Origin: Hofstenia miamia
Lineage: Eukaryota; Xenacoelomorpha; Acoela; Hofsteniidae
Reading direction: 5' to 3'
DNA: 31,901 nt
Assembly (NCBI GenBank): GCA_900660155.1
Contig: CABFPE010000350.1
Location: 118,113-150,013 of the forward strand
A program made the translations under genes and the position numbers. The notes under the pieces are model-generated. The model saw only the letters and a list, made by a program, of their open reading frames with translations. It was not told the DNA's origin and searched no databases. Below are positions 11,301-24,000 of this stretch, piece after piece; position 1 is the stretch's first letter, and each line of letters opens with the position of its first letter.

Positions 11301-13513
11301 AAGGACAAGAATCACCAAAGTATTATTTATATCATTGAAAAGCACTTTTACTGTTTTATGCTTTTTTAGTGAAACGCCAGTAAAAAACATCTAGAACAAT
11401 AGTTTCTTAGAAGAATATTTAGTTTTTCCTAATTTGTTTGTGGTAACAAAAATAGATATTTGTTATAAATTCACAAGAAAAATGAACAATTGAACATTTA
11501 ACGAACGAAATTTAAATCGTTTTTTAAATAACCCATAATTTGATATTAATTAAATAGTTTTTGAAGTAATTTTTTTAAAAAGTCAATAATCTGCTAAAGA
11601 ATTATAAAGAAATTATAAACTAAGTTGATGTCCAGTGGATGATATTCAGCTCTGGCGATAAACTTTTATAGTTCTGCCAGTTTTATTTAAAGCTTCGATA
11701 TAATTTTTAAGTAGACCCAAGTGAATATGTAGAATCACCAGATTTGTTTTTACATCACAATATTTAAAAATTTCCAAAAAATATCCTCAAATGTGTTCAC
11801 ATCTTAAAATTTGAGTATTAACTAGTGCTGGATCCGGTCGGGTTAAAACCGGTTACACCGGTCTGGTACGGTTAATCTGCAGGAGCCGGTTAATCAGGTT
11901 AAATAATTCTATTTTTGATTTTCGAAATACATTGATTGTAATTAATGCCGTATTACAAAACATTAGCAATCCTTGGAAATGGTGCAAAGACTCTATCTTG
12001 TAATTTTAGTCCTAATCTACATTGAATTAGACTAATGCGCGCTCTGTTTCAAAAACTATCAAAAAATTTTTCATCGACTCCTATGATCAAATTCGCATTT
12101 TCTTTTTCAAAGACTTCATTACAATTACATAAATTATATTTTAAATTGTAAGACTCGTTTATCAACACCATTTTGGGTAACTTCGTATCATTTATAGGTG
12201 AATCAGATATGATGTGAGGGCATTATAACAGCATACATGGTCAATTGTAACAATACAAATTGTTCTTTGAACGAGAACAAAATACTACATTGAATTTATT
12301 TTATGAAAATCATAACATGTAAAGTTGACTGACTCTAAAATACCTACCCATAACCAATGAATGCATTAGGCTACTCGTATAAATCTCATGTGTATATTTT
12401 CCCACTTGTACATTAATCGTGGGACCACAAGTGGTAAGTCACATACGTAACTCTCTCCTTGCCGACTATCTCTGAAATGGTCGCCACATGCCAAACAAGC
12501 TTTTCTTTCATCCTCCAAATAATATTGATCGGCGTTTGGCTGTTTGCTGGTACTGTTTTTGAAGTCACCTTCTGGGTTTTGTCTGGCCTTCTTTTTTTGG
12601 TTTGTGCTCTTTGCTCAGCCTCCTCCTTCTCGTTTACAAGGGCGTGTATACAAATTGATGATTTTCTTTTGGGGGGGGGGGNNNNNNNNNNNNNNNNNNN
12701 NNNNNNNNNNNNNNNNNNNNNNNNNNNNNNNNNNNNNNNNNNNNNNNNNNNNNNNNNNNNNNNNNNNNNNNNNNNNNGGGGGGGGGGGCTTCTTTGGAAA
12801 CGTTTTCACAACTTGAGTTTCAACATCCGCAGACGTTTCTTACAGTAAGGTGTAGTGAGACTCTACTGTCCTTCGTTTATTTGCTGGTACTAGCAGATGC
12901 GCTCTCAGTTTCGCTGTGTGTCAAGTCTTCATGCAAGGCAACTGTTTGTCCTCCTTCATTGAATTACTTGGGGTCAATTGTAAAGATTGTTACATTTGTC
13001 CCCACATACAAGCACGCACAATATTGTATACTTTCGCACATTTCATAGACTGATTGAAACTATGTTTTAACATGCACTTATTTCATATAATCAAGGAATC
13101 TACTAAAACCTTAAACATGCATAAAATGTGAAATTCTTCTTACCTAAACAAGCTGTTAACAGCAAACAGCAATCCTTTTGCTGTTAACAGCGTCAATGTT
13201 TTCTTATTAATGCTTAGATAGAATCGATAAAAATTTGTATATAGGCTCCCACTTCACGGCAAATTTTAAACTGCATAATATATCTACAAAACATTACACA
13301 AAAACAAATATAACATGAATAATAGCAGTAGTAAAATAAAATCTTCATAGGAATTAATGGCAACAAGTAGTCTGCTATAAAAATCATCTATTGTTATAAT
13401 ACCCGGTGCTTTGTAAATTTTTTTGAAAATTGTAACACATAAAAAGTTGATCATCCCTTCTAAGTATTGTGAAAACCGTGGCCGCTATGTATAAAACCCA
13501 TAGTAGTTTGCGC

Positions 13514-13544
<31 letters not shown>

Positions 13545-15026
13545 CGGCAACCTGTTGTAGGTGAAATGTAATCATGATTAGGATAATTAGGTAGTACAAC
13601 ACTGGTTTGATGGAACGAAGCCTTTGTTGCAATTTACCCTTGTTACATTTGTTCCCAGTCTCCTTTATTGAATCTTTGTTTCTCATTCATTTAATTTTAG
13701 CTGGGTGAACTTATGTCCTTTCTTTGTGAAAACTTCATTTTCTCCTACATGGGTTTGGCCATGTTCACAATCTCTACTCATCATTGGAACTGGACGTTCA
13801 TTGGAGCAGCATTTTTAGGGATTTTCGTTGGGAGAATTTGCAACATTTATCCTCTAACTTTTCTTTTAAATCTGGGAAGAAAGGAAAAGATCAGCTTTGA
13901 ATTTCAACATTTGCTAACGTTTGCTGGTATGTTGTGTTTGCTAAATTACTAGCATACATTGCATGATAATTTTGATACAATTCTGTTCTATTTTTTACTA
14001 TGCAATTTTGTCTCTTTTGCAAGATGTCTATAATTATATAAACAAATGCAAAACTCCAGTTTATAGATTTTTCAATCTTTTTAATTTACAAATAGTTATA
14101 ATTGACAGTATTTTCAATAGCCAGTGTATTGGCATTTTGCAAATCGCTCTTTAGTTCTCGTTTTGGGAGGAATTGATCGCAGTTCTGTTTTGAAATTGTA
14201 GGCCTGGCGCAAACATCAGGGAGCTGCTGCGTGCGAAAGATAATTACCATCACCCATTAATTTTTTTAAGTTTTATCAGTTTCCCCGAAGGGCCCCGCAC
14301 ACATTAGGGAATTGCTATTATATACATATAATTGATAAGTGCGTACTTTTATCATGTAACTTTAAAGTATTAATTATAATAGTTCCATAGTATCAAGGAC
14401 CACTATATGTAACATTTTATTATTGAATTAAATTCGATTTTCATTTACTTGCATTGTAATCCAAACATGACAATTATGATGATATTGGGCGAACCTACAC
14501 TATAGCCTAAGATGTGCAACTAGCGGCACGCCAAACATTTCTGGTGGCTCTTAGTAAATTTTAAAAAATGACTTTTGACAATATCATTTTCAGAAGAAAT
14601 ACCAATAAACCTAAATTAAAAATCAGTCTTATTTACATTTTTGATTTAAATGCAGTTTTGTTTGTGTGATTATATGCCGACATGCATGTTTGTTCTGAGA
14701 ATGAGAAACAAAATTGGTGACAATCTGTCGATTCATGTACTAAAAAAATTAGATGACCCCCTTACAAATAATGCTGCACACGCTTGCTATATACTGTTAA
14801 TCTAGAAACTGAAATTTTATCAAATAAAGATTTGCAGTTAAAGCATAGTCACATTTTAAAATTATTTGTAATATACTTCGCCAGGTACATTACTTGATTC
14901 ATTCGGATACGACTTAAATTGTGAAATTCGAATTTTGTTTAATTACATGTAGAAAATATCATAGTGAAAATTCATTTTTTATAATAATTTGAATTTAAAA
15001 ATAATTCTTTTTTTAATTGAAAAATT

Positions 15027-15061
<35 letters not shown>

Positions 15062-18000
15062 TACATTTGTTGAAATTATATTAATCAATTCAGAATAAAT
15101 GTAACAGCCCCGGCTTGCTACGTCACTGCCTTGTAGCTTCATTTCGAAGCGTTTTGTATGCAAACTTCAATTCATACTGGGACAATTTAATTATACACTT
15201 CACAAATATTTGATATGAAAAAACCAATATAATTCATAAATTTCTGCATTCATATGTACTTCTAAAATGGCCATTGATTTTCCATTAATGGCCATAATTA
15301 TTTCCCCTATTACCATTAATGGAGTTTTAAGAAATTTTAAATTAATATTAATTTTTGAGCAGTCTTTGTCGTCTGTATAAATAGTTATATCATGAAATAC
15401 GAAACCATTCATTGGCATACTTGGAGTTAATAATTTACCTACTGATCAGCATGGTATATGTAAAAATTCGATCGTGTCGTGCGCAAATGTAAAAGAAAAC
15501 TAGCGCATAGCGTTTCCAAGATTTGATTTTCTCTACATTAGCAGGTCACCTTTAGTAACACATTTGTCATGATATCTGCTTAATATGCTGTCATTCTATG
15601 ATATCCTGTCATTGTGTTTCACTGTTTCCTATCTAATATGTCGTTGTAACATATTTCAAGCAAACATCCTTTTGGTCTACGCTTTGTAGAAATTCGGAAG
15701 TCGTTTGAGATTGACCGACGTATCTTTGATGATATTTTAATGTAACAAAAATAATACGCCTTGAAATATTTTCAGCTAGTTCAGTCAGTTTTAGATATAG
15801 CTTGTACATTTTTAGTAAAACTAAATCTTGAATTATGTTCATAATAAACATTGAAAAATTTAGATAATTAGACATTTGTTAGCTGTTTAGCCTATACATA
15901 TTAATCCTTATAAACAGTAACGTAGCTGTTGAGGGCCAATCAATAAAAAGATTGGCGTGAGTAAATGGTGTAATATATTCACGGGATTTGTTGATGGTAT
16001 AACAGATATCACTTTGAAACAAATGTTTCCGAATACATGGTTTTATACTACATGGATCATTAAATAATTCAAATGAAAAAGCTTTTTCAAGTTCTGGAAT
16101 AATATTGAGTATTTTCTTGAATATATTGACTACATTATTTAACAAATTGTCACAATTCACTGCATTTTTAGCCCGTGTACCATTAATGCCATCACCTTCA
16201 AAATGGCTGACAATTGCTTCAATGGCTAGAATACTGTCGGTATGCAAGGGACCATGGTTAAACAATTGGCTGTGGTGGTATATCAATTTCATTAAATTGG
16301 GATCGTCTATCACTATTCCTGATGACACTAGCCTTTACTATAGTACTAAGGTTATCAACATTATCATAATTTTCATAGCAGAATTATGCTGCATATGTGA
16401 GACGCATGTTACAGGTGCAAGTATACAAAGGTATTTATGACAACATTTTCACCATCGACAAGAAATACTGTTTCTCAGCTAAATTCATCTTTACCTTTTC
16501 TTTTTCAGAAGTTTCTAATGCTGGAACTTGTGACCTGGGGCTTGATACTGATGGACAGTGTTTACCATGATCCTAAACAAGCTCTTCATGGCAGGATAAT
16601 TCAGTTAATACAATGTCAGTTCAAATGATAGAAAGCAGTTAGCAACGTCTAACCAATCGTTTTCCACTACAAAAGACGTAGTTGACCCAGCGTTGTAGTT
16701 GACGAAACCTTTGCTTTCTATGTAAATATTTTTTGAGTCGGAACAATACACAGACGATTTGCTATGTAACTGGTTATTTGACGATGACTGGAATTCATCG
16801 GGATAATTGTCGCAATTGTTTGAATCATTCCATAATCTTTAGCAGGGTAAGGATAATAATTTCGTTGCGGATGTGACAAAAACAAAATGTATTGTCTTCG
16901 CCACATTTCCCTGCTTTAGTCATTCAAAGATGAAATGATATCAATCATGGATGAATGACTCTATTGTGTTATTGAAAATTGCGCACATCCAAATAAGAAA
17001 AATTCACTGCATTGTCATACTTCTTTAGCTGGAAGGATACCACTACTCTTTCTAGCAAAATACGAACTAAAATTTTATATTCGTGTTTACCGATAAGTCT
17101 AAATCTAATCCTATATTTTATTAAATTATTTTTATTCTATATTCCAATAAAGCGCTGCTTTTGCGTAAATATTCTTATTAATATGCAGTGTTATTTGTCA
17201 TCCTTACTACGTTACAGAATACCAATTTAAATTTAACCCTCCGTTTCGAAATTATAGGCTTTCACTATACATTCAGTTCTATTCCAAATCATTCTAATAA
17301 CGACTCATAATTAATGATAGCATGTAGTTTAGAACGTGTATAATTAATGATAAATTCTAATTTGCAGGAAAAATATTATTTGAATATTTTAGTTTACAAT
17401 TATTTTTCAGTACTATACCTCTTTAATAAGTGGTAATTTTTGTTATCATAAACCGAATTATTATTCTTGCTAGATGGTGATCTCTTTGATTGCAACAATG
17501 TGAATTTGTGTTTAATTCATTAAGTGTACGTTTATTAGGTTTGCACAATTGATTCGCTAAGGCACGTTGAACCATCTGTACTTTAATGAATTTCTGGATC
17601 TATTCGTTAACGATAAATGAGTAGATATCATCCGTATGTCATTCATAAATATTTCAAATAATAACATATTTAATAGGGGCAATGTGTGGAATGCGGAACA
17701 TCTCTTACTATTAATATATATTTGGCGTGTACAGAAAGTCGTAAAATTTTTCCATAAAAAATATACAAAGACTTCTAAAAACAAAATAATTATGTCCAAG
17801 TTATGTAACGACCATTACATCTAATAACAACTTTACAATACATATAGAGTCTATTCAGTTTATACTTGAATCGATCTTGAAGAACTTGTTTAACCACTAC
17901 AGCGAGGCAACTTTGTCTGTTTGAAACAATTTTCCAATTTTTACCTCCCTGATGGGCACAGCGTAGATATTTTCACTTGTTATAGTTTTCCAGGTTCTGC

Positions 18001-21000
18001 TACCTCGAGGTGACATTTGCCATCTTTTGTAAATACAAACAATAGTAGAAAATAATGGCTACATACAATCTCTCAATACACGTGTGTAATAATAATATAT
18101 CATGCGATTGGTGATTGGTCGAAAAGCTCAATGATATGTGATTGTCTTAAAGTTGCAGTTATACATAAATATCAAACATTAAATGCTTGACAGTGAAACT
18201 CCTAAGACTTTCTAAACAGACCAAATATATTAAGTATTTTTAAAATTGGAGAAGCATTCCTTAGATACACATCAGCTTGCTTATTTTACAAAATAATTAG
18301 CGCTGAGAGTTCATTGTAACGAGCTTTCACTACTTTATGTACAAAAGTATATAATTTGCACGAATTTCAAGGACATTTTTTAGAGAATGTTGAAAAAGAA
18401 CAATTTTTATAGTCAAAAGATGTAAAATAGTTCAAGTGGAATTCAGGTCGTTTAACAGGCAGCACAGAGCCGCCTGTAACTATTTGTGTAATTTGGTGGC
18501 TCAAAATTCGAAGTTGATGAAACGTATTGAATTACTCGTCTATTTGCCAAAGTCGAAAGATCACAATTCCACTTCTGGCAACAGTAGTTTTTTAATAGAT
18601 AATTTTGGACCCTATCAATATTCGACACATTTTTTGCTGAATAATATGAGATTAAATCCAGAAATTGTTTTAAAGTTTTATGTAAACTTGATGATGATGA
18701 GAGTATGGGAAATGTCAACGCGTAGGAGCCGCTTTATTGTATTAACTGTTTGAAAAAACTGAGCCTCACAACATTTACTAGAATTTTCATATGAAACGCG
18801 TTAGTGTATTGACCTAATAAATCGATTTCTCCCTAATAAATACATGTTTAATGGGTCGTGGTTGAAATTAGCTTAAACATAGTTAGTGTTTAAAACTAAG
18901 ATCGAACGAAATATCTCTATACTTTGTGTCTACATTCTTTTCCTTCTTCCCTTGAAATTTAATAAATCTCTTTTCTTTTTCAATTGTATGGTAAGAGTTT
19001 AGGATTACGAGGGGCGATTGCTTTTGCACTGGCTATTCGTAACACTTCAACGGATCAACGCAAAACAATGCTGACCACCACTCTTCTTATAGTCTTTGTT
19101 ACTGTCATTTGCTGTGGATCTCTTACAACTTGGGTCTTAGAATTGCTTAATATTAGGTAAGCCTTATATTGTTATTATCACAAATAATAGTTTGTGCCAT
19201 TGTTGTAATCGCCACGCAATCAAATTCCGTCTTACTCAAATTGAAATTTGATTTAAGTTCGATTTAATAGTGAAATTGTATGTTGATAAAATGAATTTTT
19301 TACAAGATCCTATCCAATAATGACGAGTATTTTGCATAATCTTTTTTCGAGCATGAATATAAGGGTAAAATTATTTTTCTTTTTCTTTGAGAAAGCCATA
19401 ATTGTACCTAATTTTGTAGAATTGTCTATGTATAAAATATCTAAATTCAAGTTTTCGTTTCCTGATTTCGTTTACATAATGCACCTTTATCCGCAAACAT
19501 TTTTTATTGTCCAAGTGCGATTTGTATGATATTTTTTGCAAAAACATTTATACCAAGACATAAATATTTGTGGAATAAGTGCAGTTACAATATATATTAC
19601 GCATAATATAACGATATAAAAATTAAAAATACTAAAATGTCTAATCTGAAAATTTAATTGGAAAAAGCGAAATGTTGAACTAGATAGTAGATCAGCATCA
19701 GCAGTATTACCGTGATGGGATGCACGAGATAAGGAGTTATTTAAAGTATGCTAATATAGTAGCCAGAACGTTGTCAATATATCTGCTACCATGCAGTTTA
19801 CCAGAGTTGAAAGCGCATGCTAGTGGCTGTGAGTCGGTAAGGTTAGCTTTGGCGAAAGCGATTAAGATGGCTTGCAATTCTTTGCAACAGATAGAAACTG
19901 TCTGTGATGATAAGAGAATTGATTTTCTTATGGATCGATGATACCAAAGGAGAGGAAGAGGCGTCTGTAAACTATTTGGTGCCTTAAATCGTTGTTGAAG
20001 ATGCTGATCAGTCATTGCAAATTGCGCGACCTTAGTAGAACTTAGAATGGTTAGACGAAGTTATGAGAGAGCAGGAAAAACTGAGATGACCTGATACTGC
20101 TGTTCCTTGAGGAGTTGTGTGTCTATGCGTAGTTCGTTTCAGATAACTAGTTGTATTCATTGTGATTGTTTTGCGTGATGCTCGATTATCAATTTAGGAG
20201 TAATATCCAAGGTAGGGGATTAAGCGGAGGCTGTAATAAGAGATTTCTACACAAGAGACATTCAGCCGCATTAATACTGCCATCCATTAGAGTATCGCCG
20301 TGAGTCCGAGACGTCGTAGTAACAAGAAAGTGTTAGAGTAAGAAAGCCGCATAGATGCTTTGAGGTAGTGATACCAATGGCCATTGCAAGTGATGAGTAT
20401 ATAACAATATCTGTGACATTGTTGCAGGGTAAATTGTAGAAAGCATTGCTTTGATTACTGAAGGATTACATAACTTTATAGACTTAGTATGCAGCGTCAT
20501 TAATGAATCATCGATTATCAGATGTAAGGACTGGAAGGTTTCGTTATCTAAAACTCTGGCTTGAAAAAAATATCTGTATGGCGCTTTTTCGATAGCGTGG
20601 GATGAAATATGGCAGCAATGATTTCGTTGACAATTTTGTTGTGAAGAGCTGATGGTAATGGTATCTGCTTCAGAAGGAATGTTTATCCAGTTGATGTGAT
20701 TTACTTATTAATAAAGTGCACGTTGATCACATTCTTGGAAGAGATGTTTAATTTCGGTTACTACGAGATGTGATTATTTTTTTCGCAAATTGGCGAAGCC
20801 GAGGCACTGTAGAATCTGAAAGATTGAAATCGATGACAATTAGGTGAAAAACAATTTGCTTAATTGATTTAAGCAGAGCGCTAAATATCGAGGAGAACGA
20901 AGGTGCAGACAAGGTGTTATGATGAAGCTGGATCTCCATTGTCGATAACATGTGACTGAGCGGCGTAGCTTTGAAAATGTCCGCATTGACAACAATTTCA

Positions 21001-24000
21001 CGGGTACTGAGGCTGAGCAGGAATGACATGTGGTGTCTTGATTGATTGGAGCTGGCTATTTGTTGTTGATCGAAGTGTTGAATTCTAGGACATCTCGAAC
21101 TCTCTGACCGATGAGAGGTTGTAATATTCACATAAGGTTGACTTGAGCACCTCAACTTTATATTTGTAGCGATTAAGAGTGTTCAAGGGTTCCAGGGAAC
21201 GAGAAAGCTGATCGTCAACAGTAAGTACTTGATTATAAGCAAATGGTTCCGCCTCCAAAAGATTTCAACAGAAAAACTGGCAGGATCAGAAGGTGCTGGA
21301 AGAGTTTGGGAGGGCGTTCCTTGAAATACAATCTTGAAGAGTCTGATGGCATGTGGTGGAGTATATTGATGAGCTTCTCATCGCGATCTTTGGATGTCTC
21401 TTTAATGTATTTACAACGTCTGTTTGCGGCGGATGTTGCTATATGCTTAAGGAATTTTTCTACCTAAGTTGCCTTCTCGATATAATAGTTGCAAATTTAC
21501 ACTTTGTGTTTAAGATTACATATTTCCAACCGTTCTAGTAATTATAATAATTGTAATTGTAATAAGTATTGTTTTAATACATAATATTTATTATTTAGAG
21601 TTGGTGTCGATAAAGAGAATTCCCCAGAAGACACTACGCCAAAGAATGAAGTATGCTCATTTTTTCCTATAACCAAATAAAAGCTAAACATTTACTGAAA
21701 TTTAAAATATACAATGTTATTTAATGAAAAGACGTTGAAGTCTTCAAATGGCGCACATATTCATGTATGCAGCTGAAGAATGGAAGAGATTGTTTGACTT
21801 AAACTGATCCATTAATCATTATTTACATGTAAATTTTTTTAACTTAACGAATAATGTGCTTTTGGGTACATTTTCTTCCCCGTCTAACTCAGCGTATATT
21901 TGTGTTTTTAATTGACCGAACTATGCCCTTTTTAGAGCATATTTTCATACAGAAATAACACAAGATTGTACTTCTGCTGCGAAAATGGCAAGCTGAAAAT
22001 AGATTGTTAATATAATGTATCGGAATGAAAAATTGGCGTGTGTTTGATCATTTATTCCATTTATATTTCATAAAAAATCCGTGCAATTACATTTAATTTT
22101 TTTTATAATTCAATGCTCTGCGTTTATAATTTAAGTTGAAAAGCAAACTTATGAGTTTCTGACATCGCATTGCGGGTACTAACAATTATTATAAATTCAA
22201 TGCAATGTTATGCAGCTTACAATTGAATTTTTTCTTAATCATTTTTAGTATATTTGGGGGAGCTAATATGTTAACTTCATTTTGAAAGATATATACTTTA
22301 AGTGTAACAAGAAATCAATTATTTATAATTTTACAATTTTGATATTTTCTTGAAAAAAACTTTAAACGTTTATAATACAGATATGCAAAACCTGAAAGGA
22401 TCAAATAATAGAAGAGTGTCTCTTCTTTTATTTGCCTTTTAAACTGCGCTAATTTCTGGCCAATTGAGGCATACCTTTACCTTTGTATGAAGTCTCTGAC
22501 CTTGTGCACAATACGCCTCAGTATGAAATTGGGTGGACACTTTGGATAAAAAAACAGTAGAGGTTAGTTGTTGCGCCAATGATATTTAGATCTCCAGATT
22601 ACGCTTGTCCAACAATAAATTGGGTGCATGTTCTCCAATAGATTTGTCAATATTCCCCTATTTCCAAATTTCCTAATACATTGGAGAACTTTGTTTTGAA
22701 ATGTTTGAAAACATTTGAAGTTCAGGGTTAAGGTAGTAGAATTCGAAGTTATCAAGCACACTTTCTCAATATTGATCGAGCTGTGAATAAATTTGTCTGT
22801 CATTTGTTGTTCTTTAATATAAGTAAGTTTTTTACAGAGAAAGATTCTTGGATCTTTAACCGTTATAATTTAGAGTTCAATTTTCTTTCATTTTAAATAT
22901 TCCATTTGTGATATTCTCTGTTTTTAGGATTTTTCTCCTAATGATGATACTCATCATCGTTATGATTACTTGGTGCAGAAATGGTTACACATTGATAATC
23001 AATTCTTAAAGCCCATTTTTACAAATAATGGTGCCAATCTTTACAATTCACTGCCATCATGTTGTTCTTGCCTTGCCTATATCTTTAGCCAACACCCTGT
23101 TGTAAGTAGTTGATGAAGACCTTGATACAATTTCTTAAATTTTCAGATATACTTTTAAGCTTTTCATTGTCACATGCAAACTTTGTTCTGTTATATTAAA
23201 ATATAATTATGACCATCACCAAGAGACTACTTTTAAGCTTTTCATTGTCACATGCAAACTCCATGCCGAATTCTATTTGAAAATATACAGTGTTAATTAG
23301 CTTTGATGAATTGAAATTTCTAACACTCGACGTCTTTAATCTAGATTCTTCTCGTTTTATCGATTTTAAAAGGCTATCATTTAGATGTTTTGCATATATC
23401 TAGTGTTTTTATCAGTTTAATGAAAATTGTTGCATTATTTTTTAGTCTCCTTCAGTTCAAGAAAGTAAAGACATTTTTACAATATTTTTCTTAAATTACA
23501 AGGAAATTTAATTAGTAATTTATAAAATGCGTTTTTGTAGTTTTGCCAATAACTTGAGGTCTAGCTAAGTCTAGTGTCACACGCTATTATTTGTAATATC
23601 TTATTAATAATATATTATTATAGTAAGGGGTGACACACGGTGTTAGAATTATATACAATTGTAATATATTATACATTTTGTCAATCTTGTTTACTAGTAG
23701 CCCTTTTCATTTTTCTTGCAATTTGAACGACGACAGTGCGTTTTTGATAATTCTGCGGCAACATCATCTACGACGTTTAAAGTAGAAGAAAGTGGTAAAG
23801 TATAAGAAAGTTGTAAAGCGTATAACGTGGACAAAGGATTTTATCCAGCTTCGTCCTCGACTAGGAGAATACGATAATTTAGTAAAAGAATTTCGGCTCA
23901 ATAATTTGTGGGCATTTCGCAACTTTTTTCGATGAAGGCGTCTTCTTTTGAAACTGTTACATCCTTGATTGCACCTTGTCTGCAAAAACAAAGTATGTTA

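Noticed and set aside
12459..12848. 129-codon + frame crossing the N gap
   Set aside because: A third of it is unknown residues across an assembly gap, with poly-G on both sides and no recognisable domain.
16105..16440. 111-codon + strand frame
   Set aside because: Shadow of the more protein-like minus-strand frame 15879-16328.
21243..21538. Two overlapping + frames
   Set aside because: Complement of the minus-strand coding-like block. The minus reading is richer and longer.
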